Source of the DNA: Flaccisagitta enflata
Taxonomy: Eukaryota > Chaetognatha > Sagittoidea > Aphragmophora
NCBI GenBank assembly: GCA_965153355.1
Contig: OZ231127.1
Span: 79,980,001 to 80,044,000 of the forward strand
Length of the DNA stretch: 64,000 nucleotides
Direction: 5' to 3'
The notes below the pieces were generated by a model. That model did not search any database. It was not told where the DNA came from and saw nothing but the letters and a program-made list of their open reading frames with translations. The first letter of the stretch is position 1; every line of letters starts with the position of its first letter. The position numbers and the translations under genes are program-made. Of the stretch, positions 30,651-56,934 are shown in pieces.

Positions 30651-30932
30651 GTGAGGACGAGGTGTGGGGAGGCGTGGTGGGGGTTGAAAAGGCGTGGAAG
30701 GATGGGGAGGTGTGGTGGGGTGAGGAGGCGTGGGGGGGTGAGGGGGTGTGGGGGGGTGGTGAGGCGGGGGGGGGGGGATTCTGGGGGAGAGGGAGGAGGC
30801 TGGGGGGGGGTGCGGGAGGAATTGGTTCATATTTGTCTCTTTATCTCAGTATCTTTATATTTTCATATCATTATATCCTAATATCTTTATATCTTAATAA
30901 TTTGTATCTTACATCTATAGAGGACGCATCTA

Positions 30933-31520
30933 ACACCCCTCTCAAAATAGGCGAACTGGGATCAGAGCAAGTCTGTAAAAGCTTTATAAATCTCTTATTA
31001 AGAGTCTGAGTGTTGTAACATTAGAATATTCATTTTCCAGCAGGGTTTTAAAAAAATTGTCCAAAGAATGTCAACCAATGGCTCCTAATCTCTTCTTTCA
31101 ACTGATTTTATGCTACTGCATTTTGATGGAAGTTCAAAATTGACTTGTGAAACCGTTCTATTTCTCAAAGGATTCAGTCACCTTGTGGGGGCGTTCCTTG
31201 TTCCCAATTCATCATTGTTGCTTAGTAGTTATATAACAACTCGGGAAGGGCAGTTTTTTCCCCGCTCACATGGGAAAAATGAGAAAGTTTATGCCGTCAC
31301 CCCCAGAAAAGATTTCTTGTCAAAACCAGTTAAAATCTTCCACCACATTTTTGACATTGCACACTACCAGGGCCACACGCTATTGCGAATGCTCTATTTG
31401 GCCTTGATTTGCAAGAATACTATGTTTCAGCTGTCTCTGTGTCAAATTTCAGCCCTCTCAATGCATATTAACTCTCAATTTTGATCAGTTTCCCAGTTCG
31501 TTTAATTTTGAGAGGGGTGT
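30933..31520. mobile_element. TA-flanked MITE with matching empty site in the window
   Basis: Ends ACACCCCTCTCAAAATAGGC and, reversed at right, ACACCCCTCTCAAAATTAAA, followed by further pairing around GAACTGGGA. TA at 30931-30932 and 31521-31522. The paralogous family B copy at 61781-61800 reads GGACGCATCTATTGGACATC on the minus strand, the exact unoccupied site. Confidence 0.92.
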
Positions 31521-31574
31521 TATTGGACATCTCTTGGCCTTGTTTTATCATAATTGATTCGTTGGGTGTCTCTT

Positions 31575-31727
<153 letters not shown>

Positions 31728-31934
31728 GTTTTGTAACTTCTACCCATACTTTTCCTTTCACCTTGCGTCATGGGATGCCGTTAAGTAAACAAAACTCTTT
31801 CTTTTTTTCGTTGAGAGACATTGGGCGCAGAAAAAAACAGCCAAGGAGTGAGAGGTTAATGGACATTGCTAGTTTGTTTTGTCTCATTCTAATCTTACAA
31901 ACTTTTATTCTTGTACCTGCGATTCTAAAACTTG

Positions 31935-32215
31935 CAATATCGGTCCGTTGGTCTGTCGGTTTGTTCATTCACCCGTCCCTCCGTCTGTCCATCCGTCCAT
32001 CCGCCCGTCCATCCGTCCATCCAATTGTCCGTCAATCCATTGCACCATCCATCCGTCTGTCCGTCCGTCCAACCGTCCGGCCGTCCATTTGTCCATCTGT
32101 CCGTGACACATTTAGTTCCACGTCATTGCGGATTCTTTCCATCAGTGCCCCTGACCCAATGGCCGTAGTAAAATTGCATCACTGCCCCTGCCCTTCCGAA
32201 TGCGTTTATAGGCTC
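31935..32215 (+). repeat. Family A-like repeat with long CCGTCCAT core
   Basis: Core of CCGTCCATCCGTCCATCCG units, then ACTGCCCCTGCCCTTCCGAA and TGCGTTTATAGGCTCTGAC. The ends are diverged. Confidence 0.55.
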
Positions 32216-32534
32216 TGACTTTATTGCGGTCGAACGAGCATCAGCATAATCGAGCAATATTGAAGAAAATGTATAAATGTTGTTTGCTTGGCTCTGCGTT
32301 GACTTGCAACAAAAATGTCATAAATGAGGACTAAAGACCAATAAAGCTAAAACCTGACATATTGCTTATCCAACTGACAGACCGAATGATAGCCTGACTG
32401 AACGACTGACTGACTGACCAAACAATTGACAGACAGAGTAACCGACGGACTGACCGGTTAGGCAACCAAAAGTTTTTTTCTCTTTCGTTTATTGGATGGG
32501 AGCGGTGCGTGATCAGGGTCGCACGCACTCACGC

Positions 32535-32538
<4 letters not shown>

Positions 32539-32613
<75 letters not shown>
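32539..32613. repeat. (GA)n microsatellite
   Basis: About 37 GA units. Confidence 0.95.
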
Positions 32614-32615
<2 letters not shown>

Positions 32616-32735
32616 GTGCACGCAGTTGATACGTGCGGTGGGGAAGTTCATGTGCGCACGCAAGGCAACGGCACGTCCCAAGGAAAGAGGCGGCGCGCTC
32701 TCTTTCTATCCCTGCGCTCAGCGCGCGATATGAAT

Positions 32736-33005
32736 CCACCACACAACACCCCCTCCCCACACGCACCCATTACCCCCAATAATCGTTTGAATACACCACA
32801 CATCACCCCCTCCCCACTAAAGCACCCATTACCCCCTCCCAACACGCACCCATGTTCCCCAATAATTGTTTGAATCCACCACACAACACCCCCCCTCCCA
32901 ACACGCACCCATGTTCCCCAATAATTGTTTGAATTAACCACACAACACCCCCCCGTCCCCACACGCACCCATTACCTCCAATATTCGTTTGAATTCACAA
33001 AACAA
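32736..33005. repeat. ~57 bp C-rich minisatellite
   Basis: Four to five units containing CCACACAACACCCCC, ACACGCACCCAT and CCAATAATTGTTTGAAT. Strand asymmetric, almost free of G. Non-coding. Confidence 0.8.
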
Positions 33006-33281
33006 CATCCCCACTCCCACCACCACAACCGAACCCACCATCACCGCAGTTTTCAAACCTCCCTTACCCATGTAACCCTTTAGACCCATATCGCGCGTAT
33101 TCAGTACTCAACTCAACCCCCCCTTCCCCGACCACTATCCATAACCATTTCATTACCTCCACTCTAGGCCCCTTCCGTCGCAATTTCACCTTAGCGCTCG
33201 GACAGTCTTACACATTGTTCTTCGTATCCAACTACTGACCATCTTAAGATCCATGAACCTGCATCTTTTCTCCTTTGTCCA

Positions 33282-33716
33282 GGGGCCGACAGAGGAATTC
33301 TGGGCCCCTATACAATCCAAAAATCCGCCCCCCCTTCTTGCAATAAGTGGCATAAATAATTGTATAATCTTAATGTTCATACATTTAAGTGATGAACTAA
33401 GCACTTTTATACTGATCTGCAGTAAAAACAACAAAAAATACAGCAACCTGGAAATGGCTACAATGAAAAAATAAAGAAAACTACTAAAGGCCCAGTTTTG
33501 CATCGCCATGGTTTCTACTAGGCCTGGGAATGTTTTTTTTTCTCTCTCTCTCTTTTTCCTTTTTTCTTTTTTTTTTCTTTTTTTTTTCTTTTTTTTCTTT
33601 TCTCCCTTTCTCTGTCTTTACTTTTTTACTATGACAATTGAGGAGCCATTTGGACCCCCTTGAGACCCGGGCCCCTATAAGTTGTATATGTTGTTTAGGC
33701 CTCTGTCGGCCCTGTG
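33282..33716. mobile_element. Family H MITE-like element
   Basis: Ends AGGGGCCGACAGAGGAATTC and, reversed at right, AGGGCCGACAGAGGCCTAAA. Both are followed by GGGCCCCTATA. The interior has T-rich (TTTTTTC)n at 33530-33605. A fragment of the same family (GGGCCAACAGAGGCC) is at about 50645-50700. Confidence 0.65.
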
Positions 33717-33791
33717 ACCTTTGTTCTTTTGAAAATGTCGCGCACCCTCATTCAGTCGTTGGTCGCTTAGTCACAACTCACAAAGATGGTA

Positions 33792-33945
33792 CAGTTGAAT
33801 TCCACTCTAACGGCTTTCAAGGGAGTAACAAATTTTTTCTGCTATTAGCGGAATTCCGTTATTGCTAACAAAGGAAATCAAAGGAAACAAGTTGAAAAGA
33901 ACATGAATTCCGTTGCTGACGGGTCCCTTAGAGCGGGTTCAACGG
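33792..33945. mobile_element. Family F MITE, pogo-like ends
   Basis: CAGTTGAATTCCACTCTAAC at left and, reversed at right, CCGTTGAACCCGCTCTAAGG, flanked by TA at 33790-33791 and 33946-33947. About 154 bp. CAGTTGAA ends and TA duplications are typical of pogo/Tigger-type MITEs. Confidence 0.78.
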
Positions 33946-33949
33946 TATG

Positions 33950-34639
33950 CGATCTGTGTTTGTTAGAGAGGTTGCCTTATTTCCGGATTTAAGGAGCAAA
34001 TCAGAGACTATTCTGTCTGGCTTAAGGTCGCCGTCGAGCTTGAAATAGGCCTAGATTTCCCCAGGTTTTCTACTGCTCGACACCGATGATTCTGAAAAGA
34101 TTTGAACGTAAGCAATCATTGTATATTTTTGTCGCATATCGGTTGGTCAGTCGCTTGTCGGTTGGTCCGTCTATCTGTCATGAATTACTTTTTCAAGCAT
34201 TGCAGGTGCTAAAGACTGGTCTTTTCCGGGCAGCGGCCCCAGATAGGGCGATGAAGTATGCCTCCAAACAAGGCAATCTTATGTTTTTCTAGTTTGTGTT
34301 TTATGTCCCTTCCCCACCCCCCCCCCCGGCTTTCTCAGGCCCAGAATCAAGCATCTCAAATCAGGTTTCTCAGACTGAATCTAGCCAATCAAGCTACTCC
34401 GCTGCCCCTTTAGCCTATTTTTTTCCTAAATGATGATAAGAAACAATGGGGCTCCACGAAATGCTGACCACATAACGCTTTGGTTGCCTGTTTTGATTTC
34501 TACCTCTGTATACTGCATTGTAACCATAATAGCCTTCACTGACCCTTCCAATCCGTACTTAAGGTTCAGCATCTTCTGGTTTTGGTCAGCGACTAATCCT
34601 TGCGTAAACCTTGCCATAAACTCCATTATGGTATAAAAA
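33950..34639. other. No gene; family A/C fragments
   Basis: CGGTTGGTCAGTCGCTTGTC (about 34140) and GGGCAGCGGCCCCAGATAGG (about 34229) are family A core and family C start fragments. No supported exon. Confidence 0.4.
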
Positions 34640-34810
34640 GGCCGAAAATACAGCTAACCCAGTCACGTGTGGGAGGCAGGGGCGGTATTTGGGGTCATTA
34701 GAGCGTTTGGGCAGAAAGCGCGAGGACAAAGACCGCTTAACCACCGAAAAAGTAAAAACTGACGGACGGACGGACGGACAAACCGACAAAGCTGGGTATA
34801 GAGACTGTGT
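34640..34810 (-). repeat. Family A repeat
   Basis: AAAGGCCGAAAATACAGCTA, then ACCCAGTCACGTGTGGGAGG, AGAGCGTTTGGGCAG, core GACGGACGGACGGAC, then AAAGCTGGGTATAGAGACTG. Confidence 0.7.
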
Positions 34811-35750
34811 AGGCGACTATGAATATCTATACTGTCAGCATTTCTTCTGCAGAAGGAGCATGCGACCTGCGACCTGCGAGCGAAAAAAATACTGTAAAAT
34901 GAATAGATGATAAAAGGCATCCAACCCACAGACTTATTCTTATAACAATATCGTATATGTCATCACCCTCTTTTGGGCTGGTCCCGCGATTTCATCGGAA
35001 CAAGAGCGCGAACAAAGAAGCTTTAAACCAGTCCAGAGTCGCAACGTTGGCATCCCAGTTTTGCAATGAAAGAAAAGTTGCGCACAATTGCAATTGTGTT
35101 GCAGTTAGAGAAGGGAAAGAATAAATAAGGCGATAGACGCACACTCACAGTAAGCCTTAATTGTAAGGGATGGAGGTTTCTTTTTTTCAGGTCGCGTACT
35201 GCCAGTTGGTCGGTCGGTCTGTCCGTCTGTCGGTCTGCTTTGCTGGGACATATACATACGGGCGGGTTTTTTTTCGTCGCCATCGCAAATTGGGCAGCCT
35301 TGTATCCAATTATGTCTTAAGATCATAACCTCACCATCAGAAAGACATCGTTTCACTGCAAGAGCTTAGGAATGGGGTGTTCCCAGCCGTGTACGACTTT
35401 TTATTCTGCCGCTGTGTGATGCTGGTTTGTTTCGACAGTTGCAATCGCTTTTAAAGATGATAGGAACCTAAACTTGAATAGGTCATGGTTGTCGACTCAT
35501 CGCAAGGGGTTGATGGGGCTACCATGGTCGCCGTCGGAATTGAATTCAAAAGTGATACAGACTGTTGCTGTAGTTGCTGTGGTTGATGCGGTAGTGGCTG
35601 CAGTTAAAGAGACGGCCTTTGAGCCTCAAGGATATGTGGTTGTGGATATGTGTTTGTGGATATGTGATTGTGGTCATAAAAAAAACTTTTGTCGTTGTTT
35701 GGAACCTCACCCTGAGATACAGTTAGTTGTGGATGTTGTTGTGATTGTAG

Positions 35751-35751
<1 letters not shown>
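34811..35751. other. No gene seen; family A core fragment
   Basis: GGTCGCGTACTGCCAGTTGG then GTCGGTCGGTCTGTCCGTCT at about 35190-35240. A 127-codon frame crossing into the GT repeat has no family features. Confidence 0.35.

Positions 35752-35839
<88 letters not shown>
35752..35839. repeat. (GT)n microsatellite
   Basis: About 44 GT units. Confidence 0.96.
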
Positions 35840-35841
<2 letters not shown>

Positions 35842-35849
35842 TTATGCAA

Positions 35850-37623
<1,774 letters not shown>

Positions 37624-37692
<69 letters not shown>
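37624..37692. repeat. (GA)n microsatellite
   Basis: About 34 GA units grading into GACAGA and GAGACA mixtures to 37890. Confidence 0.95.
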
Positions 37693-37695
<3 letters not shown>

Positions 37696-37949
37696 AAACA
37701 GAGACCGAAACAGAGACAGAGACAGAGACAGAGATAGAGAGACAGAGACTGAGAGACAGAGAAAGTCAGAAAGAGAGATGGGTGGAAAGCATGGCAGGGC
37801 AATAGAGACACTAAGACACGGAAACACAAACATGCTGAAACAGAAAGACAGACACGCTCAAAGACAGAGAGTGAGAGAATAGACAGAGTAAATATTCCGG
37901 CGAGAAGAGAGACGCAAGAAACAAGAGCAACAAAGAAAGGAACAGTGGG

Positions 37950-38515
37950 GCAAGAAAGGAGGAAGGGTAAGGGAAGGAAAAGGAAGAAATAGGGCAAGTG
38001 AAGGGCCGAAGGCAAGGGGGAGAGTGGAGGGCAAGAAAGGAGGAAGGGTAAGGGAAGGGCCAAAGGCAAGGGGAAGAGTGAAGGGTAGGAAAGGAGGAAG
38101 GGTAGGGGAAGGAAAAGGAAGAAATAGGGCAAGTGAAGGGCCGAAGGCAAGGGAGAGAGTGAAGGGTAAGAAAGGAGGAAGGGTAGGGGAAGGAAAAGGA
38201 AGAAATAGGGCAAGTGAAGGGCCGAAGGCAAGGGGGAGAGTGAAGGGTAGGAAAGGAGGAAGGGTAGGGGAAGGAAAAGGAAGAAATAGGGCAAGGGAAG
38301 GGCCGAAGGCAAGGGGAAGAGTGAAGGGTAAGAAAGGAGGAAGGGTACGGGAAAGAAAAGGAAGAAATAGGGCAAGGGAAGGGCCGAAGGCAAGGGAAGA
38401 GTGAATGGTAGGAAAGGAGGATGGGTGGGGAAGGAAAAAGGAAGATTTAGGGCAAGGGAAAGGCCGAAGGCAAGGGGAAGAGTGAAGGGTAAGGAGGAAG
38501 GGTAGAGGAAGAACT
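37950..38515. repeat. 81 bp purine-rich minisatellite
   Basis: About six units with GGGCAAGTGAAGGGCCGAAG, AAGGGTAAGAAAGGAGGAAG and GGGAAGGAAAAGGAAGAAAT. Because 81 is a multiple of three, both strands show long repetitive frames. No evidence of coding. Confidence 0.88.
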
Positions 38516-38519
38516 AGTC

Positions 38520-39610
38520 ATCCAAGGATCGCACATGGTCAGCGGTACCCGATGCCCTGCTTGGGGTGATCAAGTGAAGTAGTGGAGTGAGAGCAGGGCA
38601 GCGGCCCCAAAGGGCCGATGTCCTGTAGGACACAGGGGGGAATTTCCAGACGTCCTGAGGGGGAATATAGCAGGCCTAAGAGGTAATTGAGGCGGGGTTT
38701 GAGGTCAGGGGGAAGATTTATGCCTGAAGATTAGATTTGAGGTCTGGGGGCAGGCCTTAGGCCTTGGGGGCAGATTTGAGGCCTGGAGGGCTGATTTGGG
38801 GCCTGGAATGCTGATTTGAGGTCTGAAGAGCGGATTTGAGGCCTGGAGAGCTGATTTGATACCTTGAGAGCTGCTTTGAGGCCTGGAGAGCTGATTTTAG
38901 GCCCAGAGAGCTGATTTGAGGGCTTAGAGGGCCTAAATCAGGCCTGAGAGTGAGGATATGAGGCCTCGATGGCCAACCGGGGGGGGGGGACGGACGGACG
39001 GACGGACGGACGGACGGACGGACGGACGGACGGACGGACGGACGGACGGACGGACGGACGGACGGACGGACAGACATCTGGAAATTCCCCCCTGTGTCCT
39101 ACAGGACATCGGTCCTTTGGGACCGCTGCCCAAAAAGTAATCCAAGGATCGCACATGGTCAGCGGTACCCGATGCCCTGCTTGGAGTGATAAGCTTAAGA
39201 AATGGAGTGAGAGCAGGGCACCGGCCCCAAACGGCCAATGTCCTGTAGGCTACAGGGGTGAATTTCCAGACGTCCTGAGAGGGCATATTGGAGGCCTTGC
39301 TAGCAACTTTCCATGTTATTCAATAGGAATTTTGCATTTTCTCAAGTCAGTTCTCTATGGCCTTTCTAGCCTTGATCCAGCTCTTTCAAGCCTCAAGTAA
39401 GCCCATTCAAGCCCCCAACTGGCTTTCTGGCTCTACATCAGCCCTCTTAGACCTGAATTCAGCCCAAACAGACGGACGGATGGACGAACGAACATACAAA
39501 CAAAAGTCTCCCTGTATACAGGACTTTGTCCCCTTTGTCTGGAAATTCACCCCTGTGTCCTACAGGACATTGGCCCTTTGGGGCCGCTGCCCAAAAAGGA
39601 AGAAAATGGG
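38520..39610. repeat. Family C copies around a (GGAC)n tract
   Basis: Blocks GGTCAGCGGTACCCGATGCC, GGGCAGCGGCCCCAAAGGGC and GGAATTTCCAGACGTCCTGA occur at 38540-38665 and again at 39150-39275. The inverted block TGTCCTACAGGACATCGG lies at about 39095 and 39555. Between them are GATTTGAGGCCTGGAGAGCT-type 20 bp units and a tetranucleotide array. Confidence 0.75.
38990..39073. repeat. (GGAC)n microsatellite
   Basis: About 20 GGAC units inside the family C copy; the same tetranucleotide as in family A cores. Confidence 0.96.
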
Positions 39611-39899
39611 CAGGAGTAGGGCCAAAGGGAATGGGAAGAGTAAAGGGAAAGAAAGGACAAAGGGTGGGGGAGGAAAAGGAGAAAATAGGACAAGGAAAGA
39701 GCCAAAGGGAAGGGGGAGTGTGAAGGGTAAGAAAGGAGGTGAGATGGGGGAAGGAAAAGGAAGAAAACGGCAGGAGAAGGGCTGAAGGCAAGGAGAAGAG
39801 TAAAGGGTAAGGAAGGAGGAAGGATGGGGGAGGAAAAGGAGGAAATCCATCTAATATCCGCTAGCCCACAACTCTTTGAAAAAATAAAAAAAAGCAATT

Positions 39900-40920
39900 T
39901 TTTGCACTCTAAACAAGGTGTAGATTAAGAATTTCAACTTTGTTTTAACCTATTGCGAGCCAAAAAAATTAGAAGCATATTTTTTGGCAAAAAAATAGTA
40001 GTTTTTGGTTAAAACTGGCATAAAGATATAACTATGAAGAAAAAATATGCTTTGTTAATGATAAACAATTATCTGCTGAACATTTAGGAGAAATTTCATG
40101 AAGTTCGGTTGACGTTTAGACACATAAAATGCATTTTAAAACTTTAAGATATAAAAAGATAAACCTTGATGAAAGGAAAATGATAAAGAAATTATGGAAT
40201 TTTACATTTTGTTAAACTATACTTCCCCACAAATTTTCATGCTTAAATTATCAATAAATATTGGAGGAATTGTGATCAAAAAAACAAATTACTACAATAT
40301 GCAAATAAGCTTTTGGCGAAAATTGCTAAAACCACACGAACTTCAAATTTCTACTGAAATCATGGCTAATAATCATCATAATTATCAAAATTGGTAGGGA
40401 AGTGTGTTTTTGTAAGATCTAACAAACCTTAATCTTTTTTTGTGTTTTTTTAGTCGCGTGCACGCGACTCTATGACCCACTATGTCCGTCGGTCGGTCGG
40501 TCCGTCCGTCCGTCCGTCCGTCCGTCCGTCCGTCCGCGTTAACTTTTCTTTAGCTTTTTCCGTCATTTTACACCATTTTAAGTCATTTTAAGTCATTTTA
40601 AGTCATTTAAGTCAATTAAGGTTAATTTGAATTAATTTACATTTAGTTTCACAGTCTTTTGGTCTTTCAGTCTTTTAGTCTTATAGTCTTAACAACCGCA
40701 CGCGACTGTAAGGTGTTGGCCTTGTTCTTTATCAAAACCTGATTTTTTACACTTTAAAGTTTTAAAATGCATTTTAAGCGTCTTAACTTCAATGGAACTT
40801 CATGAAACTTCTCACAAATGTTCAGGATATTCTTTCTTCAGAGTTGCGTCTTTATACAAATTTTAGCAAAAAAAAAACATTTTTGGCCAAAAAAATCTAC
40901 ACCTTTTTTTGGCTAGCGTG
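39900..40920. mobile_element. Foldback element split by a family A insertion
   Basis: Arms at about 40010-40150 and 40745-40870 pair over more than 100 bp (CTGAACATTT, TTTCATGAAGTTC, AAAATGCATTTTAAAACTTT and complements). Ends carry GGTGTAGATT and its complement. A family A repeat occupies part of the loop. Confidence 0.7.
40447..40727 (+). repeat. Family A repeat, full-length
   Basis: Hairpin start TTTAGTCGCGTGCACGCGAC, CTCTATGACCCACTATGTCC, (GGTC)n and (CCGT)n core, TTTTAAGTCA repeats, then CGCACGCGACTGTAAGGTGT and terminal TGGCCTTGTTC. Confidence 0.82.
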
Positions 40921-41084
40921 TAAAGAATTAGGGACGGTTACTTTTTTTTGTTTCGAAACTCTTTAAATTGATCTGTTGGTTCAGCGGATACATGACCAAA
41001 ATAGGGCAAGTGAAGGGCCGAAGGGAAGGGGAAGAGTAAAGGGTAAGAAAGAAGACCTGAATTCTGGTCTGAGTTCCATCATCT
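40728..41084. other. Right arm of foldback; no gene
   Basis: Apart from the foldback arm, only a short piece of the 81 bp purine minisatellite unit is seen at about 41003-41055. Confidence 0.4.
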
Positions 41085-42615
41085 TATCCCCTAAAACCTA
41101 GATTCTGGCTCTGATACCCAGATTCTAGCTTCTAAAACCCACTACCTAACCTTTGCGACCAAGATCTTGATCACTGGGACCCATATTCTGGCCTGTGAGT
41201 CCTAGGTTCTGGCCTCAAAAGTCTAAATCCGGGCCTCAGAGACTCAAATCCTGGCCTCAGAGACTAAGAAACTGGTCTCTGAGGCCCAGATTCTGGCCTC
41301 AGGGACCCAGATTCCCCCTCAACTTAACTTTCCCCTCAACTTAACCAACAAACTACTCAAGGAGGGCATGGGTACCGTTGTCCATATACTGCTTTTTGGG
41401 CAGCGGCCCCAAAGGGCCGATGTCCTGTAGAACATAGGGGGGAATTTCCAGACGTCCGTCCTTCCGTCCTTCCGTCCGTCCGTCCCCCCCCAAATTTGCC
41501 CTCAATTTAGCCTTCGAGGCTTCAAATCAGCCTTCCAGGCTTAAAATCAGCCCCCTCAGACTCAAATCTGACCTCCACACCTCAAATCTGCCCTCCAGAC
41601 CTTCAATTAGCCTCTAAAGCATCAAACCAGCCCCCTGTGGCACAAATTTGCCCTCAAAACCTCAAATCTGCTCTCCAAGCCTTAATTCTGCCCTCCAGCC
41701 TTCAAATATGTCTTCAGTGGCCTAAATTAGTCATCTAAGGCCTGAAATATGCCCCCTCAGGACGTCTGGAAATTCCCCCCTGTGTTCTACAGGACATCGG
41801 CCCTTTGGGGCCGCTGCCCTGCTCTCACTCCACTTCAACACTGAATCACTCCAAGCAGGGCATCGGGTACCACTGACCATGTGCGATCCTTGGATGACTA
41901 GTTGTCCTTTCTCCATGTTATTCAATGAGGTCTTGGATAACATGGCATCCCGGACAGAAGGAAGGCAGACAGAAGGATGGACAGATGGATGGACGGACGG
42001 ACGCACAGATTCCCCCTGTGTTCTACAGGACTTTGTCCCCTTCAGGGCCGCTGCCCTGCTCCCCCTCAACCTAAATCACATACTACTCGAGCAAGGCACG
42101 GGTGCCGCTGACCACTTACTGCCTTTGGGCTGCTATTTCAAGCCTTGATTTACTCCTGATTTACGCCACTGAAGGCATTTTTGAGGGCTGGAGGGCAAAA
42201 TATAGGCACGACTTCCTGAGGGGGAGTATATCAGGCCTACGAAGACTGGTTGAGGTTAATTCAGGCAGATTTGAGGTCTGGATAGCAGATTATAGGCCTG
42301 AAGAGCAGGTCGGGGGGCTAGGCTTGAGGCCTAAAGGACGGATTTGAGGCCTGGAGAGCTAATTTAAGGCCTGGAGGACTGATTTGAGTTCTGGCGGGCA
42401 GATTTGAGGTCTCTGGAGCCTATTTAAGGTCTTGGGGGCTAAATTGAGGTCTCGAAGGGGTAATTCGAGGGCTGAGAGTGCCTACATCTGCCCTGAGAGT
42501 GCCGATTTGAGGCCCCGATGGCCATCCAGGGAGGGGGAATGGAAAGAAGGATGGAATGATGAAAGAATATCTGGAAATTCACCCCTGTGCCCTAAAGGCC
42601 GCTACCCAAAAAGGG
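41085..42615. repeat. Family C composite, several blocks
   Basis: AGGCCCAGATTCTGGCCTC-type units, GGGCAGCGGCCCCAAAGGGC at 41398, CCTTCCGTCCGTCCGTCC, AGGCTTCAAATCAGCCTTCC units and the inverted end block at about 41760-41880. A second set ends at about 42610. GATTTGAGGTCTGG units continue between. Non-coding. Confidence 0.7.
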
Positions 42616-42854
42616 AAGGGGAAGAAGGCAAAAGAAGGCAAAGAAGGAAGGGAGAGAATGTAAAGAAGGAAGGGTTAGAAAGGGGGAAGGGCGGGGGAGG
42701 AAAAAGTGGGAAAGGAGCAAGGGGAAGAAGAAAGCTCCAAAGGGGAAGAATGATGAAGGAGGATTCACATTCCAGTGACTTTTTAGATTTCAGTGACCCT
42801 TCGTTGTTGTTGTTCTAAACTCATTCTGAAGTTTCTCTACTCGGTGTGCCCTTT

Positions 42855-43035
42855 TTAGTCGCGGACTCGCTTTGTCCATCCGTCGGTCAGTTGGTCCTTC
42901 GGTCCAAAATGATCGAGTCAAAAAGTGTAGAAACGCGTATTTCCTCTCCTGCATTTGTTTCACTGTGTGGGTAAAGGGGTGTGGAGGGGAGTTGTATGTC
43001 CCCGCCCACCCGTCCGCGACGATATTGTAAACCCG
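42855..43035 (+). repeat. Family A repeat, variant subtype
   Basis: TTTTTAGTCGCGGACTCGCT, TTGTCCATCCGTCGGTCAGT, then GTCCCCGCCCACCCGTCCGC and GACGATATTGTAAACCCGTG. Confidence 0.65.
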
Positions 43036-43290
43036 TGTCACTTGTTGATGAAAGGAAACGCTGTATTAATGATTTCATTGATGCAACAATAATGATACTT
43101 TAGTTGAACAGTTTTTTAACAGGATATTTCTCAATTGTGCTATGATTATAAATGAACTGTGGCTAAAGAATGGAAGACGCTGGGTTTCTTCCTTTGGTGC
43201 TAATCAATGGGGTACTATTTTTCAATAAAAAGGAACAACAATATCGAATGAAATAAAAAAAATCAAAAACAAGTCCGGATAAAAAGAAAA

Positions 43291-43765
<475 letters not shown>

Positions 43766-44071
43766 ATACTGAATCAATAGATAACAACATGGGGATCAGT
43801 CAACTGAATTCACTGAATTGCCAGGAACATAAACAACCAATACAACAGTCTACATGCCCTTGCTTTTGCCATTCTTGTCATCTAATTCCTCTTTGTCATC
43901 CGACACGAAGATGGCGGTGGCATCGTCACTATCGCTATCGTCGTCGTCGTCATCATCATTGTCATTGTCATCATTCACAAGAAAATCATTGTCATAATCA
44001 TTATCATCAAATGAGACTAAATTACCGCATGAGTCAGCATCAAAACGCAAGAACGATGGATTATGAATTAT

Positions 44072-56598
<12,527 letters not shown>

Positions 56599-56934
56599 GT
56601 GACTTAACTCAATTAACCTGATTACCCTTCTAGATTTAATCATAATCGTTACAGATGTTAATGGTGTAATACATCTTAGACTTTTAGACATCTTATTATC
56701 ATCAGTTATCAGTGACTTGCCACCCTTTTACTCAGTTTTCAAGTACAGTGGATGTCATCTAGACTTAAAAATACGGGGGAACTCATGAACGGAATACAAA
56801 TTATCAATGCTCATGCCCTAAAGAATTAATTGTGGGGTATAGTAATCCACATTTTGTTTGAATTAAGAAGATCAAACATATTGAAAGCAATTAAAAGCCT
56901 AAGTTGGTCTAGTATTGCAACTTTCCCTTTTAAC

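Larger units (their letters stand above)
30187..31545 (+). repeat. Family B repeat, copy 1 (contains a MITE)
   Basis: Left end is the hairpin AGATGCGTCCTCGCATCTCT, then GAGGGTCTGTCCCTTGGTAG, a core of ATGTCTCTT-like repeats, a G-rich tract and ATATC repeats. It closes with GAGGACGCATC, TTGGACATCT and terminal CTTGGCCTTGTTT. A 588 bp MITE (30933-31520) interrupts the right end. An inverted uninterrupted copy is at 61767-62345. Confidence 0.8.

Noticed and set aside
38938-39286. SVRPSVRPSVRPS-type frames
   Set aside because: Translation of the (GGAC)n tetranucleotide; similar Val-Arg-Pro-Ser frames appear at every family A core.
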